64,000 bases of DNA from Erythrobacter sp. BLCC-B19 (lineage in GTDB: Bacteria > Pseudomonadota > Alphaproteobacteria > Sphingomonadales > Sphingomonadaceae), in assembly GCF_028621955.1 (NCBI RefSeq), contig NZ_CP117516.1:3308001-3372000 (forward strand), in the 5' to 3' direction. Below the pieces are notes generated by a model. That model did no database searches. It saw nothing but the letters and a program-made list of their open reading frames with translations, and had not been told where the DNA came from. A program made the translations under genes and the position numbers. Position 1 is the stretch's first letter, and the number at the start of each line of letters is the position of its first letter. Shown piece by piece: positions 15,975 through 25,493 of this stretch.

Positions 15975-18206
15975 ATGCGTAAGCCAGTTTTGACGGCCTT
16001 TTCGGTTCCCAGCCTTGCCCTTGTGGCGTGCCTTGCGGCCACACCGGCGGCAGCGCAGGACTCCGAGGCAGAAGCCGAAGCCGAACAGTCGGGCGAGATC
16101 ATCGTCACCGCCAACAAGCGTTCGGAAAACCTGCAGGATGTGCCGATCTCGGTCTCGGCCGTCGGCGGGGACGCGCTGGAGAAGGGGCGCACGACCCAGA
16201 TTGACGAGCTGGTCACCAAGGTGCCCAACCTCCAACTGACCTCGACCGTGGGCGAGAACACGCCGATCTTTGCGCTGCGCGGGGTGTCGCTGAACGATTT
16301 CAGCCTCAACCAGTCGGGCCCGGTCGCGACCTATTATGACGAGGTCTACAAGGGCAATTTCGCGCTGCTGGGGATCGCGCTGTTCGATCTGGAGCGGGTC
16401 GAGGTGCTGCGCGGGCCGCAAGGCACGCTCTACGGCAAGAACACCACCGGGGGCGCGGTCAACCTCATCAGCCGCGCGCCCAAGCTGGGCGAGACCGAAG
16501 GCTATCTCAACCTCGGCTACGGCAATTACAACCGCATCGATGTGAACGGCGCGATCAACACCCCGCTGGGCGAGAATGCCGCGCTGCGCGTCGCGGGCAC
16601 CTTCGCGCGGGCCGACGGGTGGTTCAAGAACGTGCTGCCGGGCGAGCCGGACCTTGCGAGCGTCAGCGAATATGGCCTGCGCGCCGCGCTCTATTTCGAG
16701 CCGTCCGAGACAGTCGACATCACCCTGCGCGGCTCGACCAGCTACCAGAACCCGCGCAACTACGGCATTTTCGCCCAGCCCGAGGCGGTCAATCGCGCCG
16801 GGCTTTCCGAACGCGAGATCGCCGCCAACGAAACCTCGCGCCGCCGCGCGCGCACCTACTCGCTGGCGCTGACGGCGAACATCGACCTCAGCGACACCCT
16901 CGCCCTCACCAGCATCACATCGTGGGACAAGGGCAGTCTCAACTTCATCGAGGACACGGATGGTCAGGGCATCGCCCTGCTCGAAATCCCCTATTCCGCC
17001 CGCGCCAACCAGATCGCGCAGGACCTGCGCCTCACCAGCGATTTCGACGGGCCGTTCAACTTCATCCTCGGCGCCTATTACAACCGCGAGAAGGTGTTCA
17101 ACGCCTCGACCTTCAAGATCGCGCAGGATGTCGCCTCGGGCGGGGATGTCGACGGCAACGGGGTAGTCAACGACGCCGACTGCGCCGCGACGACGGCTGG
17201 CGAGGCCTGCCAGTTCGGCAACAGTTTCGACCAGATCAAGAAGAGCTTCGCGATCTATACCGACATGAGTTTCGAGCTGAGTGAGGTGGTTGCCCTCAAA
17301 GGCGGCCTGCGCTTCACCCGCGACACCGGGCGCCAGCCGAACTTCATCGCGCAGCAGATCGGGCCGTCGGGCGCGGTGCTGGGCGTGACCATCCCGACCC
17401 CGGCGACCCCGCTCAGCTACGGGATCAGCAATTTGTCGGGCAAGATCGGGCTCGATTTCCAGGTGACGCCCGACAACCTCATCTACGCCACCTACAGCCG
17501 CGGCTTCCGCGCGCCGAGCTTCAATGCGCAGGCCTTCTTCGACCCATCCGAGCTGAACGTGGCCGAAGCGGAAGAAGTCGATTCCTTCGAACTGGGCGCG
17601 AAGAACCAGTTCGCCGACCGCGCGGTGACGCTCAATCTGGCGGCGTTCTACTACAAGTACCGCAACCAGCAGTTCATCAACGTCGATCCGGCCACGGCGG
17701 CGCAGACCCTGCTCAACATCCCGCGCTCGCGCATCTGGGGCGGCGAGGCGGAGCTGACCGCGCGGCCTTCGGACGGAGTGACGCTGAGGGGGAGCATCGG
17801 CGTGCTCGACGCGCAGATCGAGCGCGGCACGGTCAGCGGCGCGAATGTGGCGGGCAACGACCTCACCAACGCCCCTGCCCTGACCGCCTCGGCGGGGATC
17901 GATGCGACCTTCTACGAAGGCGATGCAGGCACCTTCAGCGGCACGCTCGACCTCGCCTACACCGCCAGCCAGTTCTTCGACGTGGTCAACACCCCGCGGC
18001 TCGAACAGGACGGCTATGCGCTGCTGTCGGGCTTCATCCGCTGGGAGAGCGCCGATGGGCGGTTCAACGCTTCGATCTGGGGGAAGAACCTCACCAACGA
18101 GTTCTACTTCACCTCGCGGGTCGACCTGCTGGCCGGGTTCGGGTTCGATTACAACCACGTGGCCGCGCCGCGCACCTATGGGGTGACGGTGGGCACGACG
18201 TTCTGA
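15975..18206 (+). CDS. TonB-dependent receptor in the amine operon
   Basis: This 743-residue receptor has a signal peptide to about residue 29 (TPAAAQD), the sphingomonad-type opening SGEIIVTANKRSENLQDVP, the plug block RVEVLRGPQGTLYGKNTTGG, and a barrel ending VGTTF. The start at 15975 follows AGGGGG by eight bases. Placing a TonB receptor directly after the amine dehydrogenase genes suggests an outer-membrane importer for the amine or for a larger precursor that releases it. TonB transport is more typical of large ligands, so the true substrate may not be a simple amine. Confidence 0.95.
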   Translation: MRKPVLTAFSVPSLALVACLAATPAAAQDSEAEAEAEQSGEIIVTANKRSENLQDVPISVSAVGGDALEKGRTTQIDELVTKVPNLQLTSTVGENTPIFALRGVSLNDFSLNQSGPVATYYDEVYKGNFALLGIALFDLERVEVLRGPQGTLYGKNTTGGAVNLISRAPKLGETEGYLNLGYGNYNRIDVNGAINTPLGENAALRVAGTFARADGWFKNVLPGEPDLASVSEYGLRAALYFEPSETVDITLRGSTSYQNPRNYGIFAQPEAVNRAGLSEREIAANETSRRRARTYSLALTANIDLSDTLALTSITSWDKGSLNFIEDTDGQGIALLEIPYSARANQIAQDLRLTSDFDGPFNFILGAYYNREKVFNASTFKIAQDVASGGDVDGNGVVNDADCAATTAGEACQFGNSFDQIKKSFAIYTDMSFELSEVVALKGGLRFTRDTGRQPNFIAQQIGPSGAVLGVTIPTPATPLSYGISNLSGKIGLDFQVTPDNLIYATYSRGFRAPSFNAQAFFDPSELNVAEAEEVDSFELGAKNQFADRAVTLNLAAFYYKYRNQQFINVDPATAAQTLLNIPRSRIWGGEAELTARPSDGVTLRGSIGVLDAQIERGTVSGANVAGNDLTNAPALTASAGIDATFYEGDAGTFSGTLDLAYTASQFFDVVNTPRLEQDGYALLSGFIRWESADGRFNASIWGKNLTNEFYFTSRVDLLAGFGFDYNHVAAPRTYGVTVGTTF

Positions 18207-18236
18207 GAAAAAATACGGGCTGAGGGAGACAGCAGG

Positions 18237-19640
18237 ATGACCGGCTACAGGATGCTGATTGGCGGCGCGCTGGTGGAGGGCAGCGCCACGCTCGACGTGA
18301 TCAACCCGGCGACAGGCGCGCCCTTCGCCAGCGTGCCGCACGCCAGCAAGGCCGATGCCGATGCCGCCATTGCTGCTGCCAAGGCGGCGGTGCCGGGGTG
18401 GTCGGCGGTGCCCTTTGCCGAGCGGCAGGCGAAGCTGGTGGCGCTCGCCGATGCCGTCGCCGCGAACGGCGAGGAGCTTGCCCGGCTGATCACGCAGGAA
18501 CAGGGCAAGCCCCTGCCCGAAGCGATGGGTGAGGTCGCATGGACCGAGGGCTATCTGCGCCACTATGCCACGCTCGAACTGCCCGACCGGGTGATCCAGG
18601 ACGACGAGACCGGCTACATCGCCGTCCAGCACCGCCCGCTGGGCGTGATCGTCGGGATCATCGCCTGGAACTTCCCGCTGCTGGTCGCCTGCTGGAAGAT
18701 CGGCCCGGCGGTGCTGGCGGGCAATGCCATCGTGCTGAAGCCTGCCCCCACCACTCCCGTCACCGCGCTGAGGCTGGGCGAGCTGTGCCGCGACATCTTC
18801 CCCGCAGGCGTCGTCAATATCATCACCGATGCCAATGACCTCGGCCCCTATCTCACCGGCCACCCGGACGTCGCCAAGGTCGGCTTCACCGGATCGACCG
18901 CGACCGGCAAGGCGATTGCCGCCTCGGGCGCGAACACCTTGAAGCGGGTGACGCTGGAACTCGGCGGCAATGATCCGGCCATCGTGCTCGAGGATGTCGA
19001 TGTGAAGGAGACTGCCAAGGCGATCTTCGGCAATGCCTTCCTCAATTGCGGGCAGGTGTGCCTTGCGGTGAAGCGCGCCTACGTCCACGCCGACATCTAC
19101 GATGCGATGTGCGCCGAGCTGGCGCGCCTCGCCGAGGAAGCCATCGTCGGCGACGGTCTGGAACAGGGCACCACCATCGGCCCGATCCAGAACAAGATGC
19201 AGTTCGAGAAAGTGAAGGCCTTCCTCGAAACTGCCCGCCGCGACGGCACCATCATTGCCGGGGGCGAGGTGATCGAGCGCGACGGTTACTTCCTGCGCCC
19301 CACCGTGGTGCGCGATGTGTCGGACGGACACACCATCGTCGACGAGGAACAGTTCGGCCCGATCCTCCCCGTGATCCCCTTCGACGATGTCGAGGACGTC
19401 ATCGCGCGCGCCAATCGCAGCGACTATGGCCTCGGCGGATCGGTGTGGTCGAAGGACGTCGCGCGCGCCGCGCAGATTGCCGGGCGGATCGAGAGCGGGC
19501 AGGTGTGGGTCAACCAGCACGTCGCCATCGGGCCGCATATTCCGATGGCCGGTTTCAAGAATTCCGGCCTCGGGGTTGAGCAATCGGTCGAAGGGCTGGC
19601 AGAATACGCCCAGCTTCAGGTCATCAACGTGGCGCGGTGA
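18237..19640 (+). CDS. Aldehyde dehydrogenase
   Basis: The 467-residue NAD(P)-dependent aldehyde dehydrogenase has the NFPLLVACWKIGPA block, the catalytic base Glu241 in TLELGGNDP, and the nucleophile Cys275 in FLNCGQVCLAVKR. Its expected role here is to oxidise the aldehyde released by the amine dehydrogenase to the carboxylic acid in the cytoplasm. It lies 30 bases behind the receptor, with GAGGGAGAC before the ATG, in the same direction as the aau genes. Confidence 0.95.
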   Translation: MTGYRMLIGGALVEGSATLDVINPATGAPFASVPHASKADADAAIAAAKAAVPGWSAVPFAERQAKLVALADAVAANGEELARLITQEQGKPLPEAMGEVAWTEGYLRHYATLELPDRVIQDDETGYIAVQHRPLGVIVGIIAWNFPLLVACWKIGPAVLAGNAIVLKPAPTTPVTALRLGELCRDIFPAGVVNIITDANDLGPYLTGHPDVAKVGFTGSTATGKAIAASGANTLKRVTLELGGNDPAIVLEDVDVKETAKAIFGNAFLNCGQVCLAVKRAYVHADIYDAMCAELARLAEEAIVGDGLEQGTTIGPIQNKMQFEKVKAFLETARRDGTIIAGGEVIERDGYFLRPTVVRDVSDGHTIVDEEQFGPILPVIPFDDVEDVIARANRSDYGLGGSVWSKDVARAAQIAGRIESGQVWVNQHVAIGPHIPMAGFKNSGLGVEQSVEGLAEYAQLQVINVAR

Positions 19641-19642
19641 GA

Positions 19643-21268
19643 ATGGAAAGTTATGCCAAGGGGCCGACATCGACCCCGCTTCTGACGGATACCATCGGCG
19701 CAGCATTGACACAGGCGGCGACGCGCTGGGGCGACCGGCTGGCGCTGGTCTCGATGCATCAGGGCATCCGCATGACCTGGGCCGAGCTGGAGGCCGAGGC
19801 CGGGCGGGTCGCCTGCGGGTTGCTCGATCTGGGGGTGGCGAACGGCGACCGCGTCGGCATCTGGGCGCCCAACTGCGCCGAGTGGGCGGTGATCCAGTTC
19901 GCCACCGCCAAGATCGGCGCGATCCTCGTCAACATCAATCCCGCCTACCGCATCAGCGAGGTCGAATACGCGCTGAACAAGGTCGGGTGCAGCGCGCTCG
20001 TAACCGCCGCGCGGTTCAAGACCAGCGACTATATCGCCATGCTGCGCGAGCTGGGGCCGGAGCGCCTGCCGCATCTGAAGCTGATGGTGGCGCTGGGCGA
20101 AGAGCGCCACGATGGCTTCAAGGCGTGGGACGACCTGCGCGCGGAGGCCGATCCGGCGCGGCTCGCGGCGGCGGCTGAGGGGCTGTCGTGCCACGATCCG
20201 ATCAACATCCAGTTCACCAGCGGCACCACCGGCTTTCCCAAGGGCGCGACGCTCACCCACCACAATATCCTCAACAACGGCCTCTTCACTGCGAAGACGA
20301 TCAATGTCGGGCCGGAAGATCGCATCTGCATCCCCGTGCCGCTCTACCACTGCTTCGGCATGGTGCTGGGGAACCTAGCCGCGCTCACCAGCGGGGCGGC
20401 GATGGTCTATCCGGGGGAGGCCTTCGATCCGGTGGCGACCTTGCAGGCCGTGGCGGCCGAGGGCTGCACCGCGCTCTATGGCGTGCCGACCATGTTCATC
20501 ACCATCCTCGGGCAGACCGGGCTGGGGGACTATGACGTCTCCACCTTGCGCACCGGGATCATGGCGGGGGCCACCTGCCCCGTCACCGCCATGCGCGGCG
20601 TGATGGACAAGCTCAACATGACCGAAGTCACCATCGGCTACGGCATGACCGAGACGAGCCCACTCACCACCCAGACCGCGACCGATGATCCGCTGACCGA
20701 ACGCGTCGAGACCGTCGGCCGCGTCCACCCCCATGCAGAGGCCAAGATCATCGGCCCCGACGGCGCGACCCTGCCGCGCGGGGAGCAGGGCGAGTATTGC
20801 TCGCGCGGCTATGCAGTGATGCTCGGCTACTGGGACGATCCCGAAAAGACTGCCGAGGCGATCGATGCGGAAGGCTGGATGCACTCCGGCGACCTCGCGA
20901 CGATGGACACGAACGGCTATGTCCGCATCACGGGCCGCATCAAGGACATGATCATCCGCGGCGGCGAGAACATCTACCCGCGCGAGATCGAGGAATATCT
21001 CCTCACCCACCCGGCCATTGCCGATGCGCAGGTGTTCGGCGTGGCAGACGATGTCTATGGCGAGGAAGTGTGCTGCTGGGTCATCCCCCGCCCCGGCGCA
21101 GCGCTCCAGCCCGAGGACGTCATCGCCCACTGCAAGGGGCAGATCGCCCACTACAAGGTCCCGCGCCACGTGCGTATCGTCGACAGCTTCACCATGACCG
21201 TCACCGGCAAGGCGCAGAAGATCGAGATGCGCAAGGTGATGGAGGCCGAGCTTTCGGCCACCGCCTGA
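19643..21268 (+). CDS. AMP-dependent acyl/aryl-CoA synthetase
   Basis: This 541-residue ANL ligase has the P-loop FTSGTTGFPKGATL, the YGMTET motif, GWMHSGDLATMD and RIKDMIIRGGENIYPREIE, ending with the catalytic lysine segment VTGKAQK. The family activates carboxylic acids as CoA thioesters at the cost of ATP. It would take the acid made by the aldehyde dehydrogenase. The ATG at 19643 is preferred; a GTG at 19637 overlapping the previous stop (GTGA) is an alternative with no better ribosome site. It differs from the ligase at 3205 in sequence and so has a separate role. Confidence 0.92.
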   Translation: MESYAKGPTSTPLLTDTIGAALTQAATRWGDRLALVSMHQGIRMTWAELEAEAGRVACGLLDLGVANGDRVGIWAPNCAEWAVIQFATAKIGAILVNINPAYRISEVEYALNKVGCSALVTAARFKTSDYIAMLRELGPERLPHLKLMVALGEERHDGFKAWDDLRAEADPARLAAAAEGLSCHDPINIQFTSGTTGFPKGATLTHHNILNNGLFTAKTINVGPEDRICIPVPLYHCFGMVLGNLAALTSGAAMVYPGEAFDPVATLQAVAAEGCTALYGVPTMFITILGQTGLGDYDVSTLRTGIMAGATCPVTAMRGVMDKLNMTEVTIGYGMTETSPLTTQTATDDPLTERVETVGRVHPHAEAKIIGPDGATLPRGEQGEYCSRGYAVMLGYWDDPEKTAEAIDAEGWMHSGDLATMDTNGYVRITGRIKDMIIRGGENIYPREIEEYLLTHPAIADAQVFGVADDVYGEEVCCWVIPRPGAALQPEDVIAHCKGQIAHYKVPRHVRIVDSFTMTVTGKAQKIEMRKVMEAELSATA

Positions 21269-21302
21269 CCGCCCCCAAGGCCTCGACCCAAGGATTGCCT
21301 CC

Positions 21303-21698
21303 ATGACCAAGACCCTCTTCCTGCTGGCCGCTGCCGCCCCGCTCGCCGCGCTGGCCACGCTATCATCGGCGCCCGTCACCGCCGCAGCCGCCGCGCCGCC
21401 ACCCGCACCACCTGCCGCCTTCGGGGTCTGCGCCGCGTGCCACACGGTCAAGCAGGGCGAACGATCAGGCTTCGGCCCCAACCTCTATGGTGTCGCGGGC
21501 ACCAAGGCCGGAGCCGTCGCGGGGTATGGTTTCTCGCCAGCGATGAAGAAGTCGGGCGTGGTCTGGAACCGCGACACCCTCGACCGCTTCATCGCCGCGC
21601 CGCAATCGGTGGTTCCCGGCACCAAGATGGCCTTCCCCGGGGTCAAGGACGCTGCCAAGCGCAAGGCTATCGTCGATTATCTGATGGCGCTGAAATGA
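21303..21698 (+). CDS. Class I cytochrome c
   Basis: The 131-residue protein has an alanine-rich signal peptide (to about residue 31), one haem site Cys-Ala-Ala-Cys-His near residue 45, and the axial methionine in VPGTKMAFPGV. This is the layout of small soluble cytochromes c such as c550 or c2. It sits inside the amine operon, so it is likely to carry electrons from the dehydrogenase or the first small cytochrome to the terminal oxidase. The next gene overlaps its stop by four bases. Confidence 0.92.
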   Translation: MTKTLFLLAAAAPLAALATLSSAPVTAAAAAPPPAPPAAFGVCAACHTVKQGERSGFGPNLYGVAGTKAGAVAGYGFSPAMKKSGVVWNRDTLDRFIAAPQSVVPGTKMAFPGVKDAAKRKAIVDYLMALK

Positions 21699-22474
21699 GC
21701 GACGCTGCGCCGCCGGTGCTGCTGGCGGTAGATGGCGCGGTGGCGTCGCTGGTGCTCAACCGCCCGCGGCAGGGCAACAGTCTCTCAGCCGGGTTGGTGG
21801 CGGCGCTGTGCGCGGCGCTCGAAGCCCTCGCCTCGCGCGAGGATGTGAAGGTGATTGTCATCTCCGGCGCAGGCGGTCGGATTTTCAGCGCCGGTCACGA
21901 TCTCACCGAATTCACCGGCAACCCCGGCGAAGATGCCTTGCGTGAGGATTTTGCCGGGCTGGTCGGCTTGATGCAGCAGATCATGGCCCAGCCGCAGATC
22001 GTGATCGCCAAGGTCGAAGGCGTCGCCACCGCGGCCGGATGCGAGCTGGTCGCGGCCTGCGATCTGGCGCTCGCGTCCGACGCGGCGCGTTTTGCCGCGC
22101 CGGGGGTCAATATCGGCTTCTGGTGCCACACGCCGCAGGTGCTGCTGGAGCGCGGCGTCGGCCGCAAGCACGCGATGATGATGCTGGCGACCGGCAGCCT
22201 GTTCCCGGCCGAGCACGCCTTGCGGATCGGCCTTGTCAACGCGGTGCATCCGGTCTGCGAGCTCGACGCTGCCGTCGACGCGCTGGCCAGCACCATCGCG
22301 AGCAAACCTGCCTCGGTGCTGCGCGCAGGCAAGCGCTCGTTCCACCATCAGAGCCGGATGCCGGTGCGCGAGGCCTATGCCTTCGTGCAAGGCGAGGCGC
22401 TGCGCAACATCGTCCATCCCGACGCGATCGAGGGCATCACGGCCTTTCTGGAGAAACGCTCACCCGAGTGGTGA
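21695..22474 (+). CDS. Enoyl-CoA hydratase-family protein
   Basis: The 259-residue crotonase-fold protein has LVLNRPRQGNSLS near the start, the oxyanion segment RIFSAGHDLTEF, and VATAAGCELVAACDLALAS. The GCELVAACD motif holds one glutamate at the catalytic site, so hydratase or related activity is possible. It overlaps the cytochrome gene (ATGA). As the last gene of the amine-linked operon it may process the CoA ester made by the ligase at 19643. It ends eight bases before the convergent sensor kinase gene. Confidence 0.9.
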   Translation: MSDAAPPVLLAVDGAVASLVLNRPRQGNSLSAGLVAALCAALEALASREDVKVIVISGAGGRIFSAGHDLTEFTGNPGEDALREDFAGLVGLMQQIMAQPQIVIAKVEGVATAAGCELVAACDLALASDAARFAAPGVNIGFWCHTPQVLLERGVGRKHAMMMLATGSLFPAEHALRIGLVNAVHPVCELDAAVDALASTIASKPASVLRAGKRSFHHQSRMPVREAYAFVQGEALRNIVHPDAIEGITAFLEKRSPEW

Positions 22475-22481
22475 GGCGCGG

Positions 22482-25400
22482 TCAAAGTCTTGGGGATCGT
22501 TCGATCCTCTTCGCGTAAGCCAGCCTCGCTGGCAGTCGCAGTTCCACCACTGTGCCAAAGCCGCTCGCGCTCTCCACCACCAGCTTCCCGCCGATGGAGT
22601 GCATCCTTTCGCGCATACCGACCAGCCCGAAGTGCCCCGGCTTGCTGCCCGTTTCGACAAGGTCATCGTGCATCCCGATGCCGTTGTCCCGGACATAGGC
22701 GGAGAAGGTGCGCCTGCCGTAGCGCAGCCCGACTTCGATGCGTGATGCCTGTGAATGGCGGGCGGCATTGCCGAGCGCTTCTCCCAGCACCATCAGCAGG
22801 TCGTCGATAATTCCGGGAGCGATGGGACGTTCCGTCCGCGCCAGAGCGAGCGGGGCCATTCTGTCCTGCGGGTAAATCGGATTGCCGACCAGGCGGATCA
22901 GTTCCTCGTGAAAATCGCGGCTGCGCGGTTTGCGCAGTCCGGTCACCCGCTCGCGGCCTTCGACCAGCACCTCCTCGGCCCGCTCCAGTGCGGGCTGGAG
23001 GATGGCCTGCGCCGCATCGTCATCGGCAAAGCGGTCTGCGACAGCCTGAAAGCGCAAGATCAGACCCTGCACGCCCTGGATCATGGTGTCGTGCAGCTCC
23101 CTTGCGATGCGCTCGCGCTCGCTGGTGCGCGCCATCATGCGGATGCGGATCTGGCTGCTCAGCTGCCGCACGCGAATGACATAGACGAGGTAGAGACACC
23201 CGATCACCGCCAATGCCACCAGCGCGCGAAACCACCACGTCTGATAGAAGGCTCGGGCAATGGTGAATTCCAGCACGGCTGGCTTGCTGTTCCAGACCCC
23301 GTCCTCGTTCGCGGCAAGCAGTTCGAACCGGTAATGCCCCGGGTCAAGATCGGCAAAGCCAACGCTGCGGCGCGTGCCGGCCTCGATCCAGTCGTCACTC
23401 TCGCCGATCAACCGATAACGGAACTGCACCCGCTGGGGCGCTGCAAGGCCGGTCGCCGTGTATTCGATGGTCAAGGCGGTCACGTTCGCGGCGATCTGCA
23501 TACCGGAGACGGCCGGCACGCTTTGCTGACCGAAGGCGACAGCCCGGATCAGCTGGCCGGGGGGCCGCAGGTTGGCCATCAGGGCAGAAGGATCGATCGT
23601 CTCGATCGTGTCGCGCGTCGCGAACCAGATGCGTCCGTCGCCCCCTGCCACGATCTGGGTGCCCGCAGACTTCTGGACGAAGCTGCTGAGCCCATCGCGG
23701 AAATCGAAAATGCGATAGGGCACCGGGGCGCCGGGCTTGGCGAAGGCCCGGTCCAAGTCGGCAGTTTTCAGCCGCACAACGCCGATATCGCCGATCATCC
23801 ATGTCTCGCCACCGGTGGTCTGGACCAACCCATTGATCGAGCTCGCCCAAGGGTATTGGCGCGAGGGGAGCATCGGGCTGCCGGTCATCAAAGGGGCGGC
23901 AAGGCCTGCCGCACCGCTGATGTAGAGCGTGCGCGCACCGGGAAGCAGGCCTTCGACACCGTCACTTGAAACATTGCTGTCGGTCAGGGCGACAAAGGGC
24001 ATGGCAGACGAGCCGGGTCGGGTGCCGCGGAAATGGATCGCGGCTCGCCCATCAGCCATGATTGCGACGTTACCCGGAATATGTGCGGTACCATCGACCC
24101 CCGGCCATGCCCTGGCTTGCCCGTTTTCGAGCACGAACAGGCCTTTCTGGAGCGCGGGCAACCAGACCCGCCCCTCGGCATCCTCGCCGCAGGAGTTGGC
24201 CGAAAAATCATCGGGCAAGGCGAAAGAGGGGCCGATGCGGCCTTCCTTCATCCGCACAGCCTTGCCGCGCAGCACAATCCATATCCCTCCGCCCCTTGCC
24301 CGACAGATGGCTTCGATCAGTGTCGGCGACGTCCAGACCTTCAGCGGATCTTTGCTGGCGAAAATTGCGAATACGGCCCGGTCATTGGCAATGTAGACAT
24401 CGCCCGAATTGTCTGCCGCGAGCATATGGTTCGTGGCAGGATCGGACGGCACGCCGCGCGCCGGGTTGATGGGCACGCGCCGCACCATGTTGAGACCCAT
24501 CTCTCCGCCGATCCAGACATTGCCCTCGCGATCCTCGAACACCGCGCGCACCGGATCGGATAGCAGGCCATTGCGCGTTGTCAGGTGAGCCCCTTGCCGA
24601 CGCGGGGAGCCGGGGTTGGCAAAGCGGAAGACACCATCGCTCCATGTGGCGATCCACAGGTCACCATGGCGGTCGAACACGCTGCGGATGCCGAACGGCG
24701 TCGGAAATCGCGGTCCGCCGGTGACCAGCTGCCCGCTTCTTGCGATCATGCGGGTTTGCTGCTTCTCGGTCAGCCAGATCGTCCCGTCGGGAGCCTCGGC
24801 CAAGGTCGCTCTGGGCAGGGTCGTGATGCCGGTAGAGATAAACCGCTCGCGCCCGGCTTCCTTGCGGTAGACCGCGTCCTCACTCGTCAGCCACATTGTG
24901 CCGTCGCGCGCGAACAGCGGGTTCCAGACGGGCTTTTCGGGCAAGCCAGAGGACGTGTCGAACTCGGTCCAGGTGCCCTTGTGCCAGCGCGCCAGAGACT
25001 TCGTTGCCCGGCCTCCGCGCGTGACCCATATCGCCCCGTCCGGCCCCTCCACAATGTCGTTCACCTCTCTGGAGGGGTTGGGCATCCGGGCCGAGGCGAG
25101 TTTGCCCCCGCGCAAGATCATCACGCCCTTGCGCCGTGCCAAACCGATCCACAGGGTTCCATCGCGTGCAGCAAGCAGGCGGGCAACGACCATCCGCCCC
25201 GGATCGGTCGGTCGCGGCCCGATCCGCTCGAAGTTGAGCCCGTCGAAACGGTAAAGACCCTCCACGCCGCCCACCCAGAGGAAACCGTCGCGTGTCTGGA
25301 CGATGGCGTTGATGCGCCCGGGTGCGCCTTCTTCCAGCGACCAATGCCGCAACTTGTATCCCTCAAGCGGCATGGCGGTGGCGCTGGTCTGCACCGGCTG

Positions 25401-25493
25401 CGCGGCGCTCGATAGCGGAGCGATCAGCGCAATCAGAAGCGCGGCCGCGACTGCGCGAGCCAGGTTACGCAGGCGGCCCGGCTCAAAGCTCAA
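22482..25493 (-). CDS. Sensor histidine kinase with beta-propeller domain
   Basis: The protein has 1003 residues. A signal peptide or anchor leads into repeated two-component propeller blades (patterns like DGFLWVGGVEGLYRFDG and DRHGDLWIATWSDGVFRF) over about residues 40-640. A Y_Y_Y-type domain follows (LDPGHYRFELLAANEDGVW), then one membrane span (WWFRALVALAVIGCLYLVYV). The kinase is of the HisKA_3 type with phospho-acceptor His801 in RELHDTMIQG and the ATPase boxes EALGNAARHS and RDNGIGMHD. The start codon is TTG, placed inside the 3' end of the response-regulator gene. It senses a periplasmic or carbohydrate-like signal in related systems; the signal here is unknown. Confidence 0.92.
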   Translation of the reverse strand: MSFEPGRLRNLARAVAAALLIALIAPLSSAAQPVQTSATAMPLEGYKLRHWSLEEGAPGRINAIVQTRDGFLWVGGVEGLYRFDGLNFERIGPRPTDPGRMVVARLLAARDGTLWIGLARRKGVMILRGGKLASARMPNPSREVNDIVEGPDGAIWVTRGGRATKSLARWHKGTWTEFDTSSGLPEKPVWNPLFARDGTMWLTSEDAVYRKEAGRERFISTGITTLPRATLAEAPDGTIWLTEKQQTRMIARSGQLVTGGPRFPTPFGIRSVFDRHGDLWIATWSDGVFRFANPGSPRRQGAHLTTRNGLLSDPVRAVFEDREGNVWIGGEMGLNMVRRVPINPARGVPSDPATNHMLAADNSGDVYIANDRAVFAIFASKDPLKVWTSPTLIEAICRARGGGIWIVLRGKAVRMKEGRIGPSFALPDDFSANSCGEDAEGRVWLPALQKGLFVLENGQARAWPGVDGTAHIPGNVAIMADGRAAIHFRGTRPGSSAMPFVALTDSNVSSDGVEGLLPGARTLYISGAAGLAAPLMTGSPMLPSRQYPWASSINGLVQTTGGETWMIGDIGVVRLKTADLDRAFAKPGAPVPYRIFDFRDGLSSFVQKSAGTQIVAGGDGRIWFATRDTIETIDPSALMANLRPPGQLIRAVAFGQQSVPAVSGMQIAANVTALTIEYTATGLAAPQRVQFRYRLIGESDDWIEAGTRRSVGFADLDPGHYRFELLAANEDGVWNSKPAVLEFTIARAFYQTWWFRALVALAVIGCLYLVYVIRVRQLSSQIRIRMMARTSERERIARELHDTMIQGVQGLILRFQAVADRFADDDAAQAILQPALERAEEVLVEGRERVTGLRKPRSRDFHEELIRLVGNPIYPQDRMAPLALARTERPIAPGIIDDLLMVLGEALGNAARHSQASRIEVGLRYGRRTFSAYVRDNGIGMHDDLVETGSKPGHFGLVGMRERMHSIGGKLVVESASGFGTVVELRLPARLAYAKRIERSPRL

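Noticed and set aside
15960..19712. Open frame of 1250 codons on the minus strand
   Set aside because: It is antisense to the TonB receptor and aldehyde dehydrogenase genes, shows no known domain, and long antisense frames are expected in GC-rich DNA.
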